Below, in pieces: positions 1 to 8,900 of a stretch of DNA of 32,091 bases. The notes under the pieces were generated by a model that was given only the letters and a program-made list of their open reading frames with translations, was not told the origin of the DNA and made no database searches. The position numbers were made by a program, and so were the translations under genes. The stretch spans positions 1 to 32,091 of the forward strand of contig NZ_JABXKF010000078.1 of NCBI RefSeq assembly GCF_017115165.1. The letters run 5' to 3'. The first letter of the stretch is position 1. Each line of letters begins with the position of its first letter. Source of the DNA: Nostoc sp. LPT (GTDB lineage: Bacteria > Cyanobacteriota > Cyanobacteriia > Cyanobacteriales > Nostocaceae).

Positions 1-87
1 CATGAGCTTATGCGTTTAAAGCCCAATAAATTACCCTATTTTCAGAAGGGTCTGCGTGCTATGTTCTTTATCCAATCTGCTTTTTAG
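1..87 (+). other. Partial reading frame entering from the left edge, unrecognised
   Basis: Frame 1 is open from the window edge to a TAG at 85-87 and would encode the last 28 residues of a protein ending in GLRAMFFIQSAF. No domain can be recognised from so short a piece. It lies directly before the point where the next gene fragment becomes recognisable, so it may be the tail of an inserted gene that removed the start of that fragment, or it may not be coding. Confidence 0.2.
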
Positions 88-92
88 CTTCT

Positions 93-923
93 TTGTCACC
101 CCTTCAGAGAACAGCTTTAGGTAGAGCCTCAGAAGTGGGGTTACAGGGATTGACTCCAGGGGTATTTAACCAGAAATTAATCGCCAAGGAAGTGTCATTG
201 TGGGATGAACTAGAGGAAGAAACGGGCGTTAAAGTTCCTGTATTTACCTTAGAACAAGATAAGGTTGCTAATTGGGCGCAAATGTTGTCGGGTAAGGGCA
301 GTATTTGGACATCGGGATATGTGTTTAAGTTAGATGCAACTCCAGTTAAAAAGGAAACTGGGTTATTTAATCTTTCTCATGGTGATTTGAGTGCAGAACA
401 GCGTGTACAGGCGTTTCGAGTCACAGCTTCCCCGATGGCACGAAAATTGGCGGGATTATTAGCTTCTGCTCCTATGATTAGCCTGCCAATTGTGCGATTG
501 ATTCAGGAAATAGTGTTAAAAGAGTCTCAACAAGTTCATGTGGCTGAGGTATTTTTAGGCGGATTATTAAAGCCGTTATCTGAGATTAATGTAGATACCA
601 ATCCTGATTATGTTCAGTATGATTTTATAGAGGGAGTACGAAAGTTATTAGTTGATTCTGTTCCTTCAAAGTATGTTTTGAATGTGGTGGATGAGGTATC
701 GAAACATGTAGCAAAAAAATTAAATTGGTCATTGGATAAATTTGCTGCTGTATTGAGGAATCCAAAAAAAGTTGAGGATAGTAAGATTGCTGAGGAACTT
801 GGATATTTTGCAACAGTTACGGCTCAGGTTTTGAGGTGTTTGGGTGGAGAGTATGCAAAGTTTGCTAATGAAATCGAAGTTAGTAGAATTGTTAAGCGAC
901 AACAGCCCCTTGCTAATTATTAA
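93..923 (+). pseudogene. SAV_2336-like protein, N-terminally truncated remnant
   Basis: The 276 residues resemble the second half of the cyanobacterial SAV_2336-related proteins, whose function is unknown but which usually sit beside sulfatase-modifying, AAA or TIR domains in signalling and conflict gene sets. Recognisable blocks are LQGLTPGVFNQKLIAKEVSLWDE, in part, at about residues 18-40, KVPVFTLEQDKVANWAQML near 47-65, and the conserved AEQRVQAFRVTASPMARKLA and VHVAEVFLGGLLKPLSE near 101-165. The N-terminal half of the family is missing. The only start is a TTG at 93 with no clear ribosome binding site. At about 890 the similarity ends and the DNA continues, in another frame, as a Roco gene. 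I read this as the relic of a gene cut on both sides. The family call rests on remembered conserved blocks, not on a search. Confidence 0.6.
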
Positions 924-2472
924 AAATGAAAAGCTGGAACGTAAACGAGAAATAAACGAGCGGGAGTTACAGCGCGAATTCAGCAATTTTAAAGAAATAC
1001 TCACTACAAACCTTGCCACTAATCGCGGTCTACCAGAAATCCTAAATAGAATAAAGCATTATATTACTAACCTACCTCATGTAGGAATAGAACTCCCTAA
1101 AACCTGGGTCAAAGTGCGGGAAGCTTTAGAAAATGACTCCCGCGAATATATTAGCTTGGAAGAATATTTTAACATTTGTCAAGAACATGGTTTTAATAAA
1201 CAGGAGGATAAACTTCAACTCAGTGGCTATCTACATGATTTAGGTGTATGCCTTCACTTCCAAGATGATGACTTTTTAATAAAAACCGTGATTCTCAAGC
1301 CTACTTGGGGTACAGATGCCGTTTACAAAGTATTAGATAATCCACAAGTCATTAAAAAACTAGGTAAATTTAACCCCAATGATTTAAAAAATATCTGGCA
1401 AGAAAACAAATACGCCAATATGCGAGCAGAACTCTTGCGGCTAATGATGAAATTTAAACTGTGCTACGAAATTCCTAGTAGCCCTGGCACTTATATTGCA
1501 CCTCAATTACTCTCTGCCAACCAACCTGATTTCAATTGGGATGAATCCAATAATCTAATCCTGGGCTATAAATATCACTTCATGCCGAAAGGTATTCTCA
1601 CACGGTTTATAGTCGAAATCCACTCCGATATTGAACAGCAAACCCTAGTTTGGAAAATAGGGGTTGTTCTTGCTAAAGACGAAACCCGTGCTGAAGTTAT
1701 TGAACACTACAATCAACGAGAAATCAAAGTTCGCGTAGCAGGAAAACGCAAGAAAGAACTGCTAGCAGTTATTAACCATGAACTGGAAAAAATCCATAAG
1801 TCTTACGAACGCCTGGAATATAAAACACTTGTTCCCTGCAACTGTGAAAAGTGTAAGGATAGTCAAACGCCTTATTTTTATGAGCGAGACGTGTTGTACA
1901 ACTCCCTGGATGCGCGTAATTACCAAATCCAGTGCCAGAAGAGTTTTCGTATGGTAGATGTCCGCAAACTAATTGACGATGTTTTACCGACTTCACCAAG
2001 TTCGGAAATACCCATGTCTGAACCTGTAACCAGAAATCAAGTTTTCATTAGCTATAGTCATCAAGATCAGGAGTGGCTTACCAAACTCCAGAAACACCTC
2101 AAGCCAATGATTCGCAACCAAAATATGGTAGTGTGGGACGATACTAAAATTCAACCTGGTGCAAAGTGGCGCGAAGAAATTAAACAAGCTTTAGCAGCAG
2201 CAAAAGTGGCAGTATTGTTAGTTAGCCCGGATTTTTTAGCATCAGACTTTATTGTCGATAATGAGTTACCGCCATTATTAGATGCGGCTGAAGCCGAAGG
2301 ACTGACGATTATTTGGATACCTTTGAATTTTAGCAACTATGAGGAAACAGAAATTGAAAAGTATCAGTCAGCGCATCCTCCCAGTCAACCTTTAGACAGC
2401 CTGAACTCTGCACAAGAGAATCAAGCTTGGGCGAACATTTGTAAAAATATTAAAGCAGCAATCCGTTGGTAA
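844..2472 (+). CDS. Truncated Roco-family protein: COR domain plus C-terminal TIR domain
   Basis: Roco proteins normally run leucine-rich repeats, Roc GTPase, COR, then an output domain. Only the COR part (about residues 35-390, with GLPEILNRIKHYI, LPKTWVKVREALE, YLHDLGVCLHFQDD and LKPTWGTDAVYKVLD) and a TIR domain (about 398-542) remain here. The TIR domain starts at NQVFISYSHQDQEW, and Glu474 in DNELPPLL is in the place of the catalytic NADase glutamate of enzymatic TIRs. A four-cysteine CNCEKC-type stretch sits near residue 333. The GTG start at 844 lies inside the preceding fragment in a different frame, so roughly the first 17 residues are out-of-frame translation of that relic; true Roco similarity begins at about DNSPLLIIKNEK. 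The LRR and Roc parts are gone, so GTP-dependent regulation would be lost. Expression could be coupled to the preceding frame, which overlaps by 80 bases. Confidence 0.75.
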   Translation: MESMQSLLMKSKLVELLSDNSPLLIIKNEKLERKREINERELQREFSNFKEILTTNLATNRGLPEILNRIKHYITNLPHVGIELPKTWVKVREALENDSREYISLEEYFNICQEHGFNKQEDKLQLSGYLHDLGVCLHFQDDDFLIKTVILKPTWGTDAVYKVLDNPQVIKKLGKFNPNDLKNIWQENKYANMRAELLRLMMKFKLCYEIPSSPGTYIAPQLLSANQPDFNWDESNNLILGYKYHFMPKGILTRFIVEIHSDIEQQTLVWKIGVVLAKDETRAEVIEHYNQREIKVRVAGKRKKELLAVINHELEKIHKSYERLEYKTLVPCNCEKCKDSQTPYFYERDVLYNSLDARNYQIQCQKSFRMVDVRKLIDDVLPTSPSSEIPMSEPVTRNQVFISYSHQDQEWLTKLQKHLKPMIRNQNMVVWDDTKIQPGAKWREEIKQALAAAKVAVLLVSPDFLASDFIVDNELPPLLDAAEAEGLTIIWIPLNFSNYEETEIEKYQSAHPPSQPLDSLNSAQENQAWANICKNIKAAIRW

Positions 2473-2605
2473 AAGATTGAGAAGATTTTCTCGTGGTAGT
2501 AATGTGTCAACATCAGACAAGCAGGATATTCAGGTTTACGATACTCTTTCAGAGCCGCTACGCGATTAGAATATTTCACCCCAAAACTTAAGCGTGATTT
2601 TTGAC

Positions 2606-2695
2606 CCAATTGCTAATGATGAAGACACTAAGAGTAATATGCAAACTCTACGGCGATCACTACGTGCCTGTAAAACCCAGAATTCACTAATGTAA
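2606..2695 (+). pseudogene. Trace of the EAD-like adaptor module
   Basis: One frame reads IANDEDTKSNMQTLRRSLR and then stops at a TAA at 2693. This lines up with the adaptor of the NACHT gene (QQTETDMTVLRRSLSG) and of the GUN4 gene (QQTDEDITFLRQLLLTG). There is no start codon and the rest of the module is missing. I infer a decayed extra copy from repeated duplication of this module. The match is short, so confidence is moderate. Confidence 0.4.
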
Positions 2696-2754
2696 GCTGT
2701 AGAATAATAAAGCCCCTTTGCTGTAATTACAATTCAATCACCTAAAGGTATTCA

Positions 2755-3672
2755 ATGACACATTCTGAACACCTCAAGCAAATTCTGCATCAGGTTGAAA
2801 ATGGACAGCAAACCGATGAGGACATAACATTTTTACGTCAGCTACTTCTGACTGGCGATCGCCAAATTGTATCGCAACTAGGCAAATACAACATTAATAT
2901 TGGTGAAGGTAGAGACATACATATAGGCGATCACATTTACAACCAGTGGGATGAACAAGCGATCCAAGCTTTAATTGAATTTATCAAAAATCAGTTTGAT
3001 TCTATCCCTCTCCTTCCTAGAGAATTGCCCCAACAAGAGTACATAAGCTTGAAAAATTTGTTGGGTTCAGGAAGATGGAGAGAAGCTAATGATACAACTA
3101 AAATCATTATTCTGAAGACAGTCAACAGAGAACAAGAAGGCTGGCTAACCGACGACAACATTCAAAACTTTCCCTCTCAAGTTCTCCAAATTATCGATCG
3201 CCTGTGGTTGCAGTACAGCAATCAACGTTTTGGGTTTAGCGTACAGAAGCGAATCTTCAATGAATGCGAAAAAAATCCACAAGCATTTGGCGATCGCGTT
3301 GGCTGGCGCATACAGGAAACTTGGATTTCCTCTAGCCAAATTATTGTCAACCCTACCCATGCACCAGAAGGTCATCTCCTTTGGGGAATTATGCAGGTTG
3401 TTACAATGGACAATGCACCTTTAAATGCTTTTGTTCATGGACTGCGAAACACCACAAAAACAATCATGCAACAGGATTGGCAAAAACAACTTCTTGCTGA
3501 TTTTATGGCATTTGGTGGATTTTTGACAGGTGACAAGGTTGATAAAGAGGAGTTTAAGAGAAATTTGGAATACGAACTCTCTCACGATCAAGCATGGTGG
3601 GAAGGAGGAAGGCTAGAAGAGTTGAAAGTCCGCAAACTTTTTTCATTACTGACTGCGTGTCTCAATCTATAA
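2755..3672 (+). CDS. EAD-like adaptor fused to a GUN4-type domain
   Basis: The 305-residue protein begins with a module of about 62 residues (EHLKQILHQVENGQ, DITFLRQLL, then QLGKYNINIGEGRDIHIGD) that is shared with the NACHT gene at 4134. It has the features of the effector-associated domains that act as homotypic adaptors in bacterial conflict systems. From about residue 93 it matches GUN4: YISLKNLLGSGRWREANDTT, IIDRLWLQYSNQRFGFSVQK (about 145-165), FGDRVGWR (179-186) and APEGHLLWG (about 203-211). In photosynthesis GUN4 binds porphyrins and activates Mg-chelatase; many cyanobacteria also carry GUN4 domains fused to signalling modules, where the ligand is uncertain. The last 90 residues (HGLRN, ELSHDQAWWEGGRLEELKVRK) are not recognised. 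ATG 2755 lies in a context (TATTCAATGACACAT) repeated at 3716, which supports this start. Confidence 0.75.
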   Translation: MTHSEHLKQILHQVENGQQTDEDITFLRQLLLTGDRQIVSQLGKYNINIGEGRDIHIGDHIYNQWDEQAIQALIEFIKNQFDSIPLLPRELPQQEYISLKNLLGSGRWREANDTTKIIILKTVNREQEGWLTDDNIQNFPSQVLQIIDRLWLQYSNQRFGFSVQKRIFNECEKNPQAFGDRVGWRIQETWISSSQIIVNPTHAPEGHLLWGIMQVVTMDNAPLNAFVHGLRNTTKTIMQQDWQKQLLADFMAFGGFLTGDKVDKEEFKRNLEYELSHDQAWWEGGRLEELKVRKLFSLLTACLNL

Positions 3673-3715
3673 AGTTGTTTTGCCATCATCATAATTCAGC
3701 ACATAATAGTATTCA

Positions 3716-4038
3716 ATGACACATCCTGAAAGCCTCCAGCAAATCCTGAATCGGGTTGAAATACCATTAAACTTTGGCATCTGAATACTGGAGAAATACC
3801 TCAAACTCTGCGACACCATTCAGATGCCGTTACTTGTCTTGTATTTAGTCCAGACGGTAAAACTTTAGTCAGTGGAAGTAATGATGAAACAATTGTAAAG
3901 TGGAAAATTACTGAAAACCAATTACAAGTTTTTCCGGAACGACATCGCAGAGGTGTGACATCGAGCGCATTTAGTCCAGATGGAGAAACACTAATTAGTG
4001 GAGGAAGAGATCAGACGATTAAAGTTTGGAGACGATAA
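3716..4038 (+). pseudogene. Deletion chimera: adaptor start joined to WD40-repeat debris
   Basis: ATG 3716 opens a frame MTHPESLQQILNRVE that copies the first 15 residues of the adaptor at 2755, then runs into a TGA at 3782. Overlapping it, in the next frame from 3760 to a TAA at 4036, is the end of a WD40 protein: NTIKLWHLNTGE, VTCLVFSPDGKTLVSGS, DETIVKWKI, SSAFSPDGETLISGG, DQTIKVWRR. A deletion near 3758-3762 has joined the first codons of an adaptor gene to the last two blades of a propeller. The parent was presumably an adaptor-effector-WD40 protein; its central domain is lost. Not expected to be functional. Confidence 0.7.
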
Positions 4039-4133
4039 AATCAGGCAATGCTGACAACAGCGAGAAAAGAAAGCCACTTAGCTGCGATCGCCTTCTAACC
4101 CAAATAAAAATTTACTGCTGAACCATAATCAAA

Positions 4134-5609
4134 ATGACCACCCCTGAAGAATTAAACGCCATACTTGATCGCATAGTCAAAAACCAGCAGACTGAGACTG
4201 ATATGACAGTCCTGCGGCGATCGCTCAGTGGTAGTGGTCAGATTGTCTCTCAGCAAGGGAAATATGCAGTCAACCTGGGACAAGGGCAGGAAATTCACAT
4301 AGGCGATCGCACTTATTACGGCGCAGATGCAGAAATAATTCGAGAAATTGTCCGGTCTCTCCTTGAGGAACTAAAAGCCACTGGTCAATTTGCTGCATTT
4401 AAAGAACAGAATCAGCAGTCTGTTGATGAACTGATGCAACAAGTGCGATCGCTCATTCATGATGATATCCAGCGATTACATGGCACTATGCCACTATGGG
4501 GTGTAGCTCACTGGGTTCCTTTAGGTGATTTATTTGTGGATGTGAACATCCTAGAGGAACTGAGCAGTAGTCGGAAGTCAGAACTCGATGACCTGTGGCA
4601 AGATTTCACAACAGGGATGCAGAGGTATTCGGGCGATCGCAGTTTGGCTCGCATAGGCTTGGGCAGTGAGCGACAACGGGTTTCAGGGCTGGAGGTGCTG
4701 GCGAAGAATACAAATCTCATGATCGTGGGTAAACCAGGTTCAGGGAAGACCACCTATTTGCAGCGAGTAGTTACAGAATGCAACGCTGGCCATCTACAAA
4801 CACACCGAATTCCAGCCTTGATTAAACTGCGAGAGTTTGTAGATGATGGACGTAAGTTTGCCTATTCGTTGGAGTGTTATTTTGAGCAGTGCTGGCAGTT
4901 ATCAAATGCAGAAATTGATTTGATTTTCCATCAAGGTCGGGCATTGGTTTTGCTAGACGGTTTGGATGAAGTGACAGGAGAAGATGGTAAGAATATCACC
5001 AAGCAAATTAAGCAGTTTGCTCGTGACTATCCGCAGGTGCAGGTAATTTTGACCTGTCGAACGCAGAGCCAAGAATCGCAGTTTGAGCGATTTGACTATG
5101 TAGAAGTAGCAGATTTTAATGAAGGCCAGGTGCGATCGTTTTCTGAGCATTGGTTTAAAGCAGTCACGAAGGATGATTCAGCAGGATTAGCACGAGTGCA
5201 GAAGTTTCTAAATGAGCTTCTTCTAGAAACAAATAAACCGATTCGGGATTTAGCAATTACACCAATTTTGTTGAGTTTGACTTGTGTTGTGTTTCACTAC
5301 ACTGGCAACTTTTACTCACAGCATTCCAAGCTTTATGAGGAAGGGTTAGAGCTACTACTAGAGCAGTGGGAAAACTCACGGGAGATTGAGCGAGATGAGA
5401 TTTACCGAGATTTATCACCAGAACGGAAGCTCGAATTACTTAGTTATCTAGCAGTGAAAAAGTTTGAACAGCCGCAGTATGTTTTGTTTGAACAGTCAGA
5501 AATTGAGGGTTACATAGCAGAGTTTTTGGAAATTGGGCTAAAGCATAAGGCGATCGCTACTCGAAGGAAGCTATCTCAAAGTCGTACAACAAAATATCGC
5601 TTACTCTAA
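4134..5609 (+). CDS. EAD-like adaptor fused to a NACHT-type STAND NTPase, short C-terminus
   Basis: NACHT proteins are signal-transduction NTPases that oligomerise after sensing a trigger, many acting in antiphage defence. Residues 1-62 are the same adaptor as in the GUN4 gene (LNAILDRIVKNQQTETD, VSQQGKYAVNLGQGQEIHIG). A linker follows, then the NTPase: Walker A GKPGSGKTT at about 199-207, Walker B LVLLDGLDEV at about 272-281, and a sensor-like LTCRTQSQ near 307. The helical part after it (ITPILLSLTCVVFHYTGNFY, LYEEGLELLLEQW, ERKLELLSYLAVKKFEQPQY) is typical. The protein stops at residue 491, before the SFSHLTFQEY-like segment and the repeat sensor that usually follow; the last 20 residues (KAIATRRKLSQSRTTKYRLL) look out of character. 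I infer loss of the sensor end, possibly by frameshift near 5545-5600. The pairing with the GUN4 gene suggests the two interact through the adaptor. Confidence 0.8.
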   Translation: MTTPEELNAILDRIVKNQQTETDMTVLRRSLSGSGQIVSQQGKYAVNLGQGQEIHIGDRTYYGADAEIIREIVRSLLEELKATGQFAAFKEQNQQSVDELMQQVRSLIHDDIQRLHGTMPLWGVAHWVPLGDLFVDVNILEELSSSRKSELDDLWQDFTTGMQRYSGDRSLARIGLGSERQRVSGLEVLAKNTNLMIVGKPGSGKTTYLQRVVTECNAGHLQTHRIPALIKLREFVDDGRKFAYSLECYFEQCWQLSNAEIDLIFHQGRALVLLDGLDEVTGEDGKNITKQIKQFARDYPQVQVILTCRTQSQESQFERFDYVEVADFNEGQVRSFSEHWFKAVTKDDSAGLARVQKFLNELLLETNKPIRDLAITPILLSLTCVVFHYTGNFYSQHSKLYEEGLELLLEQWENSREIERDEIYRDLSPERKLELLSYLAVKKFEQPQYVLFEQSEIEGYIAEFLEIGLKHKAIATRRKLSQSRTTKYRLL

Positions 5610-5782
5610 AAAAACTAAGTGTTATTACTGAAAAACTTTAATGTTGTCCTGGGGTTGAGAAATAATCTACGTAAGACTTCAGAGAAAAATAATTTGTAAA
5701 TTACCAATAAAAATATAAGCTTTAAAATTTACTTGATAATTAGCTAAATAATATAGCCGTATAGAAAAATACTTTATAAGAT

Positions 5783-5834
5783 GTAGCAGGTGCTAAGACT
5801 CGAATAGATTAATAAACTATTTTATACCTGCTAC
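5783..5834. repeat. 9-bp perfect inverted repeat upstream of the DISARM operon
   Basis: GTAGCAGGT at 5783-5791 is matched by ACCTGCTAC at 5826-5834 with 34 bases between. It lies in the 352-base AT-rich gap between the NACHT gene and drmD, in which no gene is visible. It could be an operator for a regulator or a weak hairpin ending NACHT transcription; there is no T-run directly after it. Function unknown. Confidence 0.45.
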
Positions 5835-5935
5835 TAAAAAAGTATAGTTGCTTTCTTAGCACTCTAGTCCAACCAGTCATTAGACATAAGGGTTTAGGGG
5901 AGCTAGTTTTCATGATTAGAGGAGGGATAATACCA

Positions 5936-5983
5936 GTCCAGTTACAAAGAGGAAGACACGAGTGACTGACATTGTAACTGGAC
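5936..5983 (+). promoter_or_regulatory. 12-bp inverted repeat enclosing the drmD ribosome binding site and start codon
   Basis: GTCCAGTTACAA at 5936-5947 is the exact reverse complement of TTGTAACTGGAC at 5972-5983. The 24-base loop between them contains the Shine-Dalgarno AGAGGAAG (5948-5955) and the GTG start (5962). In mRNA the arms would form a stem with the translation start in its loop; in DNA the repeat could be an operator for a dimeric repressor. The right arm is also the coding sequence of residues 4-8 of DrmD. Confidence 0.6.
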
Positions 5984-8900
5984 AGATTGTGCGCGTGCGA
6001 TCGCGGCAGTATCTTGTAGAAGAAGTTGTGTCGAAACCCTCTCCAGAGCAAGACACTAAAGTTAGTCTTTCTTGTTTAGAAGATGATGCGTTAGGAGAAT
6101 CGCTAGAAGTCCTATGGGAACGGGAAATAGATGCGAAAATCGTAGGGGCGACATCATGGGAATCGATAGCGAATCGAGGTTTTGATAATCCGCGCCTGTT
6201 TTCTGCTTATTTGCACACATTACGGTGGAATTGCGTAACCTCCACAGATGCCAAGCTTTTTCAAGCGCCTTACCGAGCGGGTATAGAAGTCAAAGCTTAT
6301 CAATTAGAGCCGCTACGTAAAGCTTTGCTAATGCCGAGAGTCGGTTTATTTATTGCGGATGATGTCGGTTTGGGCAAAACTATTGAGGCGGGACTGATAC
6401 TGCGTGAGATGTTGATGCGGCAGAAAGTTAGACGAGTCGTTATCTCGTGTCCGCCATCGGTAGTGCGTCAGTGGCAAGAAGAAATGGAGAGTCGCTTTGG
6501 ACTCACATTTATGATTCTTGACCGTGAGTTTATTGCTGCGCGTCGTCAAGAACGGGGTTATGGAATTAACCCTTGGATGACACACACTAGGTTCATTATT
6601 TCCCACGCCTTGCTACGAGATGAAACCTATGCCGCACCATTACGGGACTGGCTTGGTGATTTTGCAGCTGCTTCCATGCTCATCCTTGATGAAGCTCATA
6701 ATGCTGCACCTGCGAGTGGTGCAAAGTATGCCGTTGATTCCCAACTTACCAAAACTGTTCGAGATTTAGCACCGCGTTTTGAACACAAGCTGTTTTTGTC
6801 TGCCACTCCCCACAATGGACATTCCAACAGCTTCGCCGCCTTACTAGAAATCCTTGATCCCCAGCGTTTCTGCCGAGGAGTACCCGTTCGTAATCGCAAG
6901 TTACTGGACACTGTAATGGTGCGGCGCTTAAAACAAGACTTACGGGAGATCGGAGAAGAGTTTCCCCAACGCTACGTTCTTCCTATAGTTATTGATAACC
7001 TGCCAGAAGACGCGCCCGAACTCAAATTATCCCGACTGCTGCAACAATATCGCAATCTGCGTGAAGAACGACTTAAGGATGCAGCGAAGTCTACCCAGAC
7101 CACAGCGATGCTGGTAATTACTTCGCTACAAAAGCGTCTTTTGTCTTCCATTGAGGCATTTGCTCGGACTTTAAAGGTGCATCGGACGGGGATGGAAAAA
7201 CAAGCGGCTCACCGCCCCTCCACACATCAAGCCAGTCTACCGTTGCTGTTTGAATCCCCTGGTGCAGATGACGAACGGGCTGAATTTTCCGAAGAGGAAG
7301 TAATTGCAGAAGAAGATGCTCAAATGGCAGCAGCTAGTATGCAAGCTGCGGGACAAACAGCGCGTGAATTAGCAATTTTAGATGAAATGGCGGATGTTGC
7401 GAATTCCTCTCGCTACCAGCCAGATCCGAGGATTCAACAACTGGTGGAGTGGATTCGCCAAAATCTTTGTCCCGATCTGGGTCAACCTAATGCTGCTTGG
7501 TTAGAACGACGAGTAATTATCTTTACAGAATATACAGATACTAAACGTTATTTACAACAGCAATTACAAAGTGCGATCGCTGGCTCTAACCGTGAACAAG
7601 AACGCATAGATGTATTTCACGGAGGCATTGGAGAAGAACGCCGCGAAGCTATCAAAAGTGCATTTAACGCTGATCCGGCGCGTCATCCCCTGCGAATCCT
7701 GATTGCCACAGATGCAGCACGAGAGGGGGTGAACCTGCAAAACAACTGTGCTGACTTGTTCCACTTTGATGTGCCGTGGAACCCATCAAGGATGGAGCAG
7801 CGCAATGGACGGATTGACCGCAAATTACAGCGATCGCCTGTTGTCCATTGCTACTACTTTGTCTTACCGCAACGCACAGAAGACAAAGTATTGGATGTAC
7901 TGGTGCGGAAAACAGCCACGATTCAACAAGAACTTGGTAGCCTTGCACCAGTAGTTGAAAGAAATGTGTCGCGCTTACTGGCTAATGGGATTCGCCACCA
8001 AGAAGTAAATCATCTTGCCGATTCGATTAATCAGGCAGAACAACTCAATAACAAGGAAACAGTAAACACGCAAATAATTAATGAAGAACTGGAGCAAGCC
8101 AGACTCCGCCAACAGGATTTGACTAAACAAGTTGAGCAGTTACAACAAATGTTGAAAGACTCGCGGGTTTGGTTGGGACTAGATGACAATCACTTCCGTA
8201 ATGCAATTTCTGCTTCTTTAGAAATTCTGGGAGTCCCAACACTTGCCCCTGTAGATGTGAATGAGGTTGCTAACAATCCTGTCACTGCCCGTTGGACAAT
8301 TCCGGCTCTCGATCAGCGTACTGGTGCAGATCCTACATGGTCAACTACACTTGATACCCTGAGAACACCTCGGAAAATCGGACAAAAGCCTTGGGAATGG
8401 CGAAAATCAGCACCAATTCGCCCTGTAGTCTTTCGAGATCCTGGTTCTTTAGATGGGGATGTAGTTCATCTGCATTTAGAACACAGAATTGTCCAGCGTT
8501 TACTGAGCAGATTTTTAGCTCAGGGTTTCTTGCATGATGAATTAACTCGTGCTTGTGTTTGTCTGACTAATGACCCAATGCCAAAAGTGATTGCACTGGG
8601 ACGGCTGGCTCTGTATGGTGAACGGGCTTCTCGCTTGCACGACCAGGTGATTGCAGTAGCAGCAGAGTGGTCAGACCCAACCAGCCGGGGACGCAAGAAA
8701 CTTCAGCCTTTAAGAGAAGGCGAGAAAGACAACGTACTAGAATTACTCGAAAATTCCCTAGCTTCCCCACACTTGCTGCAAGTTGCCGAAGCAGTGAAAG
8801 AGCGACTGAAAAAAAGTGCTGCCCAAGATGTAGCAGAATTAATTCCGCATTTGGAACGCCGCGCCACAGGTTTGGCAGAAAGTGCACAGAAAAAGCTGGC

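Noticed and set aside
5610..5961. Possible small gene or tRNA in the gap before drmD
   Set aside because: AT-rich, no tRNA-like cloverleaf or convincing start; only the two inverted repeats stand out.
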